Shown here piece after piece: positions 1 to 5,589 of a stretch of DNA of 7,148 bases; position 1 is the first letter of the stretch, and every line of letters starts with the position of its first letter. The notes beneath the pieces are model-generated. The model searched no databases and had not been told where the DNA came from. It worked only from the letters and a program-made list of their open reading frames with translations. Source of the DNA: Kiritimatiellales bacterium (GTDB taxonomy: Bacteria > Verrucomicrobiota > Kiritimatiellia > Kiritimatiellales > Pontiellaceae); contig JABDQT010000251.1 in NCBI GenBank assembly GCA_013042165.1, positions 1 to 7,148 of the forward strand. The letters run 5' to 3'. Made by a program: the position numbers and the translations under genes.

Positions 1-102
1 GGGCAGTACATCATCAAGAACATCATCATCATTTCCGCCGCACTCGTGATTGGCGGCAACCTCGGTGACAGGCCCGGCGACCGAGGCGTTCCGGCACAAT
101 AA
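1..102 (+). CDS. C-terminal fragment of a membrane protein, possibly DoxX/DUF417 (YkgB)-like
   Basis: The reading frame is open from the first base and stops at a TAA ending at 102, giving the last 33 residues of a protein that starts upstream of the window. The fragment begins GQYIIKNIIIISAALVIGG, a hydrophobic helix preceded by a G-x-Y/F-x-x-K-N/D pattern. I recall this pattern from the last membrane segment of DUF417/YkgB and related DoxX-like proteins. A short polar tail (NLGDRPGDRGVPAQ) follows. The gene converges on the DoxX-family gene, with about 34 bp between the two stop codons and no clear terminator between them. That the frame codes is fairly likely. The family assignment rests on one helix and is tentative; any small integral membrane protein could end this way. 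Confidence 0.5.
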   Translation, partial: GQYIIKNIIIISAALVIGGNLGDRPGDRGVPAQ

Positions 103-136
103 CCGCGGGGCTCGGGATGCGGATCAGAACGTGTGG

Positions 137-571
137 CTATTTACGTTTTCCAATCTTCCAGTCGAGGGAAAAGCGACCGGGACCGGTAAACAGGAGCAGC
201 GCAAAGGCCACCAGATAAATCAAGGCAGGCTCCTTTGCTCCTTCGGCAGGCATGAACAAGGGGCCTTCCGCATGCACGAGAAGTGCCGCAACGGCCATCG
301 TGAAGATCAGCGGAATCACGGCCACGCGGGTCAGCAGACCCGCGATGACGAATGCCGCGCAAAACACTTCGCAGAAAATTGCGCTGCCCATGCTCAGCTT
401 CGGGCCGATGCCGAGCGGATCGGGAAAGTTGGCGGCGTTCTCGCTAAAAGACATCAGCTTGCCCCAGCCATGGCCGAGCAGCATGAATCCTGCGAAAACA
501 AGCCGGTAGAGAAGCAGTCCCAGCGAAGGGATCAGGTCGGTAACGGGAGTGCCGAACAGTACACGTTTCAT
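137..571 (-). CDS. DoxX family membrane protein
   Basis: A 144-residue integral inner-membrane protein with about four hydrophobic segments, at roughly residues 15-36, 59-81, 84-101 and 114-130. DoxX-family hallmarks are visible: GHGWGKL at 33-39 after the first helix, a conserved Glu at 68 in the second, the TR turn at 81-82, KEPALIYL at 113-120 and the terminal GPGRFSLD at 130-137. The length is normal for the family. The ATG at 571 is chosen because AAGGAG lies 6 nt upstream; an in-frame ATG at 613 has no comparable ribosome site and would add 14 polar residues unlike the family. DoxX proteins have been linked to thiosulfate/sulfur oxidation (archaeal DoxD/DoxA relatives) and, in mycobacteria, to redox-stress complexes with SodA and SseA. 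Most members have no known substrate, so no specific role can be claimed here. The gene is transcribed away from the BCAM0308-family gene and looks monocistronic. Confidence 0.88.
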   Translation of the reverse strand: MKRVLFGTPVTDLIPSLGLLLYRLVFAGFMLLGHGWGKLMSFSENAANFPDPLGIGPKLSMGSAIFCEVFCAAFVIAGLLTRVAVIPLIFTMAVAALLVHAEGPLFMPAEGAKEPALIYLVAFALLLFTGPGRFSLDWKIGKRK

Positions 572-577
572 GGTGAG

Positions 578-583
578 CTCCTT
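578..583 (-). promoter_or_regulatory. Ribosome binding site of the DoxX-family gene
   Basis: AAGGAG on the minus strand, 6 nt before the ATG at 571. It decides this start over the in-frame ATG at 613, which would place the site inside the coding region. Confidence 0.8.
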
Positions 584-673
584 TTGTTTGGCGATAAGCG
601 ACCCATAACGCATTGCGCAGGATCAGGCAACATGCATTGTGTTCAAAAAAAGCGGGTTGGATACCGGAAAAAC

Positions 674-701
674 TTGTTTTCAGGGCGTGCTGGAATACAA
701 T
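674..701 (+). promoter_or_regulatory. Putative sigma-70-type promoter of the BCAM0308-family operon
   Basis: A -35-like TTGTTT (674-679) and a -10-like TACAAT (696-701) are separated by 16 bp. This would start transcription near 708, giving a leader of about 18 nt that consists mainly of the strong ribosome site. The position in the divergent region and the absence of any other good match upstream of 726 support it. It was read by eye only. Confidence 0.5.
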
Positions 702-711
702 TCTCCGTGGA

Positions 712-718
712 GAGGAGG
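712..718 (+). promoter_or_regulatory. Strong ribosome binding site of the BCAM0308-family gene
   Basis: GAGGAGG, 7 nt before the ATG at 726. It fixes the start: an in-frame ATG at 639 would add 29 residues unlike the family, would lie upstream of the predicted promoter and has no such site. Confidence 0.85.
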
Positions 719-725
719 TCGAATT

Positions 726-1208
726 ATGGACAAGAGTTCGTACGGCCGAAAAGATCGGCTTATGCAGGAAAGGGAGCACGATGTTTACCACTCCCGTGCC
801 AAGCTTCCGGATCCCACCCGATGCTCTCAATGCGGGGTTGTCTACGCAAAGGGTCGCTGGGTGTGGGCCGATGCGCCGGAGGGAGCCAGTTTGACGGTAT
901 GTCCCGCATGCCGCCGCATTGCCGACCGGTTTCCAGCCGGCCAAATCGAAATGCGGGGAAGTTTCTTTGCCGGGCACCGAGAGGAAATTCTTAATCTGGT
1001 GCGCAATGTGGAGGGCAGGGAGAAGGCCAATCATCCGATGGAGCGCATCATGGCCATAGAGGAACTGCCCGAAGGAGCCGGCATTACGACCACCGGCATT
1101 CACCTTGCACGCGGAATCGGATCCGCACTGTCGAGCGCCTATGCCGGCGAGTTGTCCGTCCGATATCTTGACGGCGAAAACTTCGTAAAGATAAGCTGGG
1201 TACGTTGA
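726..1208 (+). CDS. BCAM0308 family zinc-ribbon protein
   Basis: A 160-residue soluble protein that I recognise as the BCAM0308 family. Family marks visible here are an N-terminal basic stretch with GRKDRLMQEREHD (7-19), KLPDPTRC (26-33), a zinc-ribbon-like cysteine set C33-x2-C36 and C59-x2-C62, PACRRIADRFPAG (60-72), HREEILNLVRNVEGREK (84-100), HPMERIMAIEE (103-113), TTTGIHLARGIG (121-132) and a terminal aromatic patch (SWVR). The cysteine knuckles and the C-terminal part recall the N-terminal region of NMD3, the eukaryotic and archaeal ribosome export/assembly factor, so RNA or ribosome binding is possible but unproven. No signal peptide or membrane segment is seen. The family name comes from a Burkholderia cenocepacia locus tag. 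By its number, and from memory, that tag falls within the low-oxygen-activated gene cluster, which hints at a low-oxygen or stress role. It is the first gene of a two-gene unit with the small RHH-like gene, which starts 42 bp after its stop. Confidence 0.85.
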   Translation: MDKSSYGRKDRLMQEREHDVYHSRAKLPDPTRCSQCGVVYAKGRWVWADAPEGASLTVCPACRRIADRFPAGQIEMRGSFFAGHREEILNLVRNVEGREKANHPMERIMAIEELPEGAGITTTGIHLARGIGSALSSAYAGELSVRYLDGENFVKISWVR

Positions 1209-1210
1209 GC

Positions 1211-1236
1211 GTTTGCAGGATGCAGCACCTGCAAAC
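1211..1236. repeat. Perfect 9-bp inverted repeat (intercistronic hairpin or operator)
   Basis: GTTTGCAGG (1211-1219) is the exact reverse complement of CCTGCAAAC (1228-1236), with an 8-nt gap. It begins two bases after the stop codon at 1208 and ends just before the GGAGG ribosome site of the next gene. No run of T follows, so it is not a standard intrinsic terminator. As RNA it could form a 9-bp hairpin that stabilises or separates the two cistrons or tunes translation of the second. As DNA it could be a two-fold operator, perhaps for the RHH-like protein encoded next. The symmetry is seen directly; the roles are inferred. Confidence 0.7.
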
Positions 1237-1250
1237 AGAGGAGGTATATG

Positions 1251-1475
1251 ATGTGTACGGAACCTGATTTTGACCTGCCGGAGGCATTTGTCGATGCCAT
1301 GAAAAAGTCCGAAGCCCAAGGCGAAGGCGCGGCGCTGACCGTCCGGCTTGCACCGATGGAGCAACAGCTGGTGCAGAAGATTGCCGAACAGACAGGATTT
1401 TCCGTCGGGGCCGCGGCTGCGGCATTACTTGGCGAAGGACTCGCCGCCTTTCGTTCTCGTGGAATTGTCTATTGA
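1251..1475 (+). CDS. Small ribbon-helix-helix-like hypothetical protein
   Basis: A 74-residue protein (75 if the ATG at 1248 is used). GGAGG at 1240-1244 lies 6 nt before the ATG at 1251 but only 3 nt before the one at 1248, so the second is preferred; the difference is one Met. After an acidic N-terminus (CTEPDFDLPEAF) comes a likely beta strand ALTVRL near residues 28-33. A helix with MEQQLVQKIAEQTG follows, then a turn with FS and a second, Ala-rich helix to about residue 67. The order strand, helix, TG-x-S turn, helix resembles MetJ/Arc ribbon-helix-helix DNA-binding proteins and antitoxins. I do not recognise the specific family, and no toxin gene is adjacent. It follows the BCAM0308-family gene in the same direction, so co-transcription is likely. 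A shared job, such as autoregulation through the inverted repeat just upstream, is inference. Confidence 0.72.
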   Translation: MCTEPDFDLPEAFVDAMKKSEAQGEGAALTVRLAPMEQQLVQKIAEQTGFSVGAAAAALLGEGLAAFRSRGIVY

Positions 1476-1520
1476 GCGGCTCCCTTTCAGGAGTCCTGCC
1501 ACGCAGTCGGGATCAAGCGT

Positions 1521-2435
1521 CTAGCCGGCAAGGAAGGCGTCGATAATTCCGGCAGTTTCACGGGCGCGCAGGTATCCAAAGCTTTTGTGCGGGTTTGGTT
1601 CACCCTTGAAGGCATAATCGTTCTTCACCATGAGATCGATCGCCTTCACCCCGTTTTGATTCGAACCATAATCATCGCGCAGTGTGTGGTCCAATGCGAT
1701 GGTGTCGCGGCGGTCGGAAATATTGTACCAGTGCGCGGCGACGCATTCGGGGGCCTGGGGCTTGATTAAATCAGGAAGCAATGCTTTCTGGGCCTTGAAG
1801 TTGCGGGCAACAATCGGCGGCATTCCCAGCGGGGAGCCCAGCGTGACAAAGGTGTTGATGATTTGTTTTAAGGATGAATCCCACAGCACATCAAGCGCGA
1901 TAATCGATCCCATGGAGTGGGCCAGAAGCAGGATGTCGTATCCTGCATATTCCCGGAGTACATCCCGCAGTCTCGTCTGTATGGCGGCTTTATTGGAGCA
2001 GTCCTGGTTCTGCGGGGTTATACACTCGTGATTGAAATAGGTATTCAGCTCGGAAAAATAACGTTCCATGATTTTCGCACTGGCACCCGGAAACTTTTCG
2101 GCCAGGGTTTTCTTCATAAATAATTTATCCAGATGCTCTTCGATGAATCTCAATACCTGCGCATGTACTCGCCGATACTTGCCGGATGGCGGGGCGAATC
2201 GTAGTTTCGTGTACGGTTCTCTCAGAAAGTATTCGTCTTCGGGATCGGTAATGGCAGGATCCAGCGGTTGAGTATTGGAAATGTCGGCCCAGTAGACCAT
2301 CTTGAACGGGATTTGTTGCCGCGGTTTTCCAATCCGTTCCAGCCCTTCATTGATCGCGCTGAGCCACCAGTCGTGAAGCAGCATGGCGTCGGGCTTGTTG
2401 CCCAGTCCATGAATGCCGAGAATCACTTTTTTCAT
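1521..2435 (-). CDS. Alpha/beta hydrolase (putative serine esterase/lipase)
   Basis: A 304-residue cytoplasmic alpha/beta hydrolase with no signal peptide. The N-terminus MKKVILGIHGLGNK carries the strand and HG (9-10) of the oxyanion region. The nucleophile elbow is AHSMGS at 172-177 with Ser174, preceded by a hydrophobic strand (YDILLL). TLGSPLG (198-204) follows the next strand. Probable triad partners are Asp244 in ISDRRDTIA and His283 in HKSFGYL. The segment around 85-160 is largely helical and charged and probably forms a lid or cap. The closest general resemblance is to DUF676/PGAP1-like serine esterases, but I cannot name a subfamily or substrate. Its ATG overlaps the TGA of the upstream phosphodiesterase gene by 4 bp (ATGA). 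No good ribosome site precedes it, so translational coupling is likely. It is the last gene of the malic enzyme operon. Together with the phosphodiesterase, a role in lipid or phospholipid breakdown is plausible. Confidence 0.8.
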   Translation of the reverse strand: MKKVILGIHGLGNKPDAMLLHDWWLSAINEGLERIGKPRQQIPFKMVYWADISNTQPLDPAITDPEDEYFLREPYTKLRFAPPSGKYRRVHAQVLRFIEEHLDKLFMKKTLAEKFPGASAKIMERYFSELNTYFNHECITPQNQDCSNKAAIQTRLRDVLREYAGYDILLLAHSMGSIIALDVLWDSSLKQIINTFVTLGSPLGMPPIVARNFKAQKALLPDLIKPQAPECVAAHWYNISDRRDTIALDHTLRDDYGSNQNGVKAIDLMVKNDYAFKGEPNPHKSFGYLRARETAGIIDAFLAG

Positions 2436-3196
2436 TTTGGCCGATCCAGTTGTTGGCGCATCCAGCCAGGCCGGTTGGTAGCAATACCATCCAGGCCACC
2501 GGCCACCAGATCGGCTGCGCGGTCGGAATCATCCACGGTCCAGCAATAGCAGTGAAGGCTCTGTTGGTGGCAGGATCGAATGACTCCGGCATCCAGCTGC
2601 GGGATATTCTGGAAATTGATCCCGTCGAGCGAATGGCGTCCCGCGGTGCGAAGATTTTTGCGGATCAAACGCCGCCTTTGCCAAGGCATGCTCAGGGGTG
2701 AAAAATCGTTCAGCCACAGCACCTCGGCCTCGGGGCAGGCCAGTTTCATGGCGATGACCGTATCCAGATCAAACTCCATCAATACGATCTGCGACATAGG
2801 CAGCGGGGATTCCGCCAAAAGTTTTTTCAGCGGCGCCAGCGCAGGCAGGCCGACCTTGATTTCAATGAAGATACGGCGGTCGACAGGAATAAGATCGAGC
2901 ACCTCGGCCAAGGCGGGAATGCGCGCTTCGTGCCACTTCGGCGATTTCCAGCTTCCCGCATCAAGGGCGTTCAGCTCGGCCAGCCCCATTTCCGCAACGA
3001 TCCCGTCAGCGCCCGCAACGCGCTCCACCGTTTCATCATGAATCACCACCAGTTTGCCGTCCCGGGAAAGACGGACATCGCACTCGATCGCTTCGGCCCC
3101 CTGATCCAGCCCCAGTTGAAAGGCCTCCAGCGTATTTTCCGGCGCATCGGCCGAAGCGCCGCGATGGGCGATAATCTCGGTAGAGCTGCTTGTCAT
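2432..3196 (-). CDS. Glycerophosphodiester phosphodiesterase (UgpQ/GlpQ-like)
   Basis: A 254-residue member of the GDPD TIM-barrel family, close in length to cytosolic UgpQ (about 247 residues) and without a signal peptide. It would hydrolyse glycerophosphodiesters, such as deacylated phospholipids, to glycerol 3-phosphate and an alcohol using a divalent metal. Counting from the GTG one codon upstream of the annotated start, the motifs are AHRGASADAPENT at 11-23 (His12 and Arg13, Glu21), IECDVRLSRDG at 38-48 (Glu39, Asp41), VIHDETVERV at 52-61 (second catalytic His54), FIEIK at 111-115 (metal ligand Glu113) and the C-terminal CWTVDD with GLDGIATNRP. All key residues are present. The start is ambiguous: GTG at 3199 is followed directly by ATG at 3196, and only a weak AAGAAG-like site lies upstream. 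I prefer the ATG. The gene lies 16 bp downstream of malic enzyme and overlaps the hydrolase gene by 4 bp, consistent with one operon. The physiological substrate is not shown by sequence. Confidence 0.92.
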   Translation of the reverse strand: MTSSSTEIIAHRGASADAPENTLEAFQLGLDQGAEAIECDVRLSRDGKLVVIHDETVERVAGADGIVAEMGLAELNALDAGSWKSPKWHEARIPALAEVLDLIPVDRRIFIEIKVGLPALAPLKKLLAESPLPMSQIVLMEFDLDTVIAMKLACPEAEVLWLNDFSPLSMPWQRRRLIRKNLRTAGRHSLDGINFQNIPQLDAGVIRSCHQQSLHCYCWTVDDSDRAADLVAGGLDGIATNRPGWMRQQLDRPK

Positions 3197-3212
3197 CACT
3201 TCTTAATCAACT

Positions 3213-4670
3213 TTACTCCACCTGATCAATGGCCTTTTCAAGGGCCTCTTCGAGCATTTCGGGCGTGGGTTCCTTGATGTATTTTTCGTCGATGAGGTGC
3301 TGGGTAAGGTCGCGGGCTTCGTCGATATCCCTGCCGGCCTGCTCGTAGACTTCGTCCGCGGTCAGGACGACGCGGGCGACGCCTTCTTTCTGTGCCTGCA
3401 TCGCGGTGGCGACGGCGACATTGCGGAAGGTTTCGGTCTCATCCATCAGCGGGCAGATGTATTCGGTGCTCAGCCCGTTCTTTTCGGCGGTCTCGGCAAT
3501 CGCATAGGCGGCGGCAATCGCCATCTTGTCGGTAATCTTTTTGGCTTTCACCAGCAGCGCGCCCTTAAGCAGGCCCGGGAAGCAGAGCGAGTTATTGACC
3601 TGGTTCGGGAAATCGCCGCGCCCGGTAGCGACGATGTAAGCCCCGGCTTCCTTGGCGGCGTAGGGATAGATTTCCGGCACCGGGTTGGCGCAGACAAACA
3701 CAATGGCTTTGTCAGCCATTTTTTCGATCCACTCCTTTTTGACCGTATCGGGGCCGGGCTTGGAGAGGGCGATTAGCACATCGGCACCGACCATCGCCTC
3801 TTCAATGGAGTTGACCTTGTCGGGATTGGTGCGCTGGCAGAGATCCCACTTTTTATAAAAGGCCTTATCGGCTTCGATATCGGCGCGATCGGTATGCAGC
3901 CCGCCCTTGGAGTCGCAGACGATCATTTTCTTTGGATCGCCGCCGGCCTGAATGATCAGGCTGGCGATGGTGGTGTTGGACGCACCGGCACCGAGCATGG
4001 CGATCCGGACATCGCCGATCTGCTTGCCGGCCACCTTGAGGGCGTTGATGAGCCCGGCGAGGGTGACGCAGCCGGTTCCCTGGGCATCGTCGTGCCAGAC
4101 GGGGATGTCGCACGTATCGCGCAGGGTGTCGAGCACTTCAAAGCAGTGGGGCTGGGATATATCCTCGAGATTAACGCCGCCGACGCACGGCTGGAGCATC
4201 TTGACAAAGTCGATGATCTTTTTCGGGTCGTGTTCGCCCTGTTCGTTGCGGGAGTCGATGCACAACGCGATGGCATCGACGCCGCCGAGATATTTCATTA
4301 GAAACGCCTTTCCTTCCATCACGCCGAGGCCGCCGGAGGGGCCGCAGTCGCCATCGCCCAAAACCCGGGTGGAGTCGGATACGACCGCGATCAGGTTTCC
4401 GCGGTTGGAGAGCTCGAACGAGCTGTCTGGATTATCACGGATGGTGGTGGACACTTTGGAGACACCGGGCGTGTACCAGACGTTGAACCAGTTGAAGCCG
4501 TAAAGTCCGGCTTTCGGAATCGTCTGCATCTTGCCGCCGTAGAAGCGGTGCATGGTGTCGGCCACCTCCTTGAGGAACAGGGTTTTTCCCTTCGCGATCT
4601 GCTCCTTGGTGAAGGATTCGGGGAAAAGGGCGTCGAGGTTTTCAAGTTTCAGGTTTTCGATCTTGGCCAT
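3213..4670 (-). CDS. Malic enzyme (malate dehydrogenase, oxaloacetate-decarboxylating)
   Basis: A 485-residue malic enzyme: L-malate + NAD(P)+ gives pyruvate, CO2 and NAD(P)H in the cytoplasm. The N-terminal malic domain has NVWYTPGVSKV with catalytic Tyr66, VSDSTRVLGDGDCGPSGG (98-114), GVMEGKAFLMKYLGG with the presumed general base Lys121, and metal ligands in NLEDI (Glu169, Asp170) and VWHDDAQGTG (Asp194/195). The NAD(P)-binding domain has LGAGASNTTIA (226-236), CDSKGGLHTDR (252-262), CANPVPEIYP (327-336) and GRGDFPNQVNN (350-360). The length suits the small bacterial single-domain type; there is no phosphotransacetylase-like extension as in MaeB. The glycine-rich motif reads GAGASN where many homologues have GAGAAG. 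Cofactor preference cannot be decided by eye. The start at 4670 is preceded by AAAGGAG with 6-nt spacing. An in-frame TTG at 4736, also with a good GGAGG site, is a less likely alternative because the predicted promoter lies downstream of it. It is the first gene of a three-gene operon and is divergent from sdhC. Confidence 0.95.
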   Translation of the reverse strand: MAKIENLKLENLDALFPESFTKEQIAKGKTLFLKEVADTMHRFYGGKMQTIPKAGLYGFNWFNVWYTPGVSKVSTTIRDNPDSSFELSNRGNLIAVVSDSTRVLGDGDCGPSGGLGVMEGKAFLMKYLGGVDAIALCIDSRNEQGEHDPKKIIDFVKMLQPCVGGVNLEDISQPHCFEVLDTLRDTCDIPVWHDDAQGTGCVTLAGLINALKVAGKQIGDVRIAMLGAGASNTTIASLIIQAGGDPKKMIVCDSKGGLHTDRADIEADKAFYKKWDLCQRTNPDKVNSIEEAMVGADVLIALSKPGPDTVKKEWIEKMADKAIVFVCANPVPEIYPYAAKEAGAYIVATGRGDFPNQVNNSLCFPGLLKGALLVKAKKITDKMAIAAAYAIAETAEKNGLSTEYICPLMDETETFRNVAVATAMQAQKEGVARVVLTADEVYEQAGRDIDEARDLTQHLIDEKYIKEPTPEMLEEALEKAIDQVE

Positions 4671-4676
4671 GCGTTT

Positions 4677-4683
4677 CTCCTTT
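4677..4683 (-). promoter_or_regulatory. Ribosome binding site of malic enzyme
   Basis: AAAGGAG on the minus strand, 6 nt before the ATG at 4670. It supports this start over the TTG at 4736. Confidence 0.8.
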
Positions 4684-4701
4684 GAAAAATAAAGTTGAAC
4701 A

Positions 4702-4729
4702 ATTATGCCTGCCGCCCGGGACAAATCAA
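4702..4729 (-). promoter_or_regulatory. Putative sigma-70-type promoter of the malic enzyme operon
   Basis: On the minus strand, TTGATT (4724-4729) and CATAAT (4702-4707) are spaced by 16 bp. The transcript would start near 4695, about 25 nt before the malic enzyme ATG, leaving room for the ribosome site. This is the best promoter match in the window by eye, but it is not experimentally supported. Confidence 0.6.
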
Positions 4730-4736
4730 TCTTCAA

Positions 4737-4909
4737 ACCCGATCCTCCTCGTACTCGCTCTCGAGGCGTTGACCTAAAACGGGCAGGATGGCCGACAACG
4801 GGGATGCGGCAGGTAGAAAAACCAACAAAGCGGTTTTAAAATCAGGGTGAATGTTATAGGTATACTAGGTATATAGGTATCACGATGCGCATTCAGAGGG
4901 TAATCCGTT
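4737..4909. other. Divergent intergenic region between malic enzyme and sdhC
   Basis: About 170 bp beyond the malic enzyme promoter, up to the sdhC start. The left part is GC-rich; the right part (about 4825-4883) is AT-rich and holds the AGGTAT repeats and the likely sdh promoter. No convincing gene was found. It is the natural place for shared control of the two operons. Confidence 0.6.
4855..4880 (+). repeat. Triple AGGTAT direct repeat in the sdh promoter region
   Basis: AGGTAT occurs at 4858-4863, 4867-4872 and 4875-4880. The outer copies extend to a perfect 9-bp repeat TATAGGTAT (4855-4863 and 4872-4880), 17 bp apart. The repeat overlaps possible -10 elements: TATACT (4861-4866), and TATATA (4870-4875) with a weak GTGAAT 17 bp upstream (4847-4852). 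It ends 29 bp before the sdhC ATG. It may be a regulator binding array, or simply an AT-rich promoter. The repeat is seen directly; any function is inferred. Confidence 0.5.
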
Positions 4910-5572
4910 ATGGGTATTAAACAATCGCTGCTTTCATCGATCGGTCAAAAACTCCTGCTGGCCACTTCCGGGCTGATCATGTTTCTTCTGTTTCTGATTC
5001 CGCACATGGGCGGCAACGTGCTGTTTCTTTTCGGGCCGGACATCTTTAATTCCTATGCCCACCACCTGCATCAGCTGGTTCCGATCGTGATCGGTATCGA
5101 GATTCTCATGCTCGTTTCCATCTCGATTCATATGATCATGGCGTTCCGTGTCGTATTGGCCAACCGGGCGGCGGCCGATAAGCGGCTCACGCAGAAGTCA
5201 TCCAAAGAACGCTCGCTGGCCGCAAAGCTGATGCCGATCTCCGGCATCATGATTTTCATCTTCATCGTCAAGCATCTGCTCGACTTCAAATTTTATGAGA
5301 AGGCAAAGACGATGCTGCACGGCGTCGAAACCTACGATGTCTATGCCATGGTGCTGGGCCGCTTCCAGGACGATCCGATCCATCTCCTTTTCTATGTCGG
5401 ATTCATGATCGCGGTCGGGTTCCACTTGAGCCATGCGCTGCAAAGCTCGCTGCAGACCTACGGCCTGTTTGTTCCGCGCGAAGGCAGCCGCATCAAATTG
5501 GCCAGCGTGCTCGTCGGCTGGGGTATGGCCGCCACCTTTGCCGTCATTCCAATCGCCGCCTTCATTAAATAA
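4910..5572 (+). CDS. sdhC: Succinate dehydrogenase/fumarate reductase cytochrome b subunit (SdhC, diheme B-type)
   Basis: A 220-residue integral membrane anchor of complex II that carries heme b and passes electrons between SdhB and quinone. It is one fused polypeptide with about five hydrophobic segments (near residues 12-40, 55-82, 105-124, 155-178 and 198-218). This is the B-type plan of Bacillus SdhC, Wolinella FrdC and Bacteroidota, with no separate SdhD. Candidate axial heme ligands are His32 (PHMGGN), His74 ([10 protein letters not shown]), His122 (VKHLLDF) and His172 or His175 ([10 protein letters not shown]). The 42-residue gap between the first two equals that of Bacillus subtilis SdhC as I recall it. 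The C-terminal [14 protein letters not shown] matches the HxxHxxQSxxQTxG style of the Bacteroidota cytochrome b subunit family. AGAGGG (4895-4900) lies 9 nt before the ATG. The gene is followed after 17 bp by sdhA in the same direction, forming an sdhCA(B) operon. The direction of catalysis (oxidase or fumarate reductase) cannot be told; B-type enzymes commonly use menaquinone. Confidence 0.93.
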   Translation: MGIKQSLLSSIGQKLLLATSGLIMFLLFLIPHMGGNVLFLFGPDIFNSYAHHLHQLVPIVIGIEILMLVSISIHMIMAFRVVLANRAAADKRLTQKSSKERSLAAKLMPISGIMIFIFIVKHLLDFKFYEKAKTMLHGVETYDVYAMVLGRFQDDPIHLLFYVGFMIAVGFHLSHALQSSLQTYGLFVPREGSRIKLASVLVGWGMAATFAVIPIAAFIK

Positions 5573-5589
5573 TTTTTAAGGATGGAAAT

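Noticed and set aside
103..136. Bidirectional terminator between the convergent left-edge genes
   Set aside because: Only a 4-bp CCGC/GCGG pairing is visible, with no T-run.
572..640. Promoter for the DoxX gene on the minus strand
   Set aside because: TTGCCT with a TATGGG-like hexamer 17 bp away can be drawn, but the -10 match is poor, so no promoter is called.
50..994. A 314-codon plus-strand open frame
   Set aside because: It runs antisense through the whole DoxX gene and then out of frame through the BCAM0308-family gene, has no ribosome site, and its product is low-complexity and unlike any family I know. It is a shadow frame.
444..1364. A 306-codon minus-strand open frame across the DoxX/BCAM0308 divergent region
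   Set aside because: It overlaps three better supported genes in other frames and crosses a promoter region, with no family motif.
1478..1495. A possible hairpin (GGCTCC / GGAGTC) between the convergent ends at 1475 and 1521
   Set aside because: Only six pairs including a G-U, and no T-run on either strand; too weak to call a terminator.
4788..4850. A 20-codon plus-strand open frame (MADNGDAAGRKTNK...) upstream of sdhC
   Set aside because: Short enough to arise by chance, with no clear ribosome site or promoter, and it ends before the likely sdh promoter, so a leader-peptide role is unsupported.
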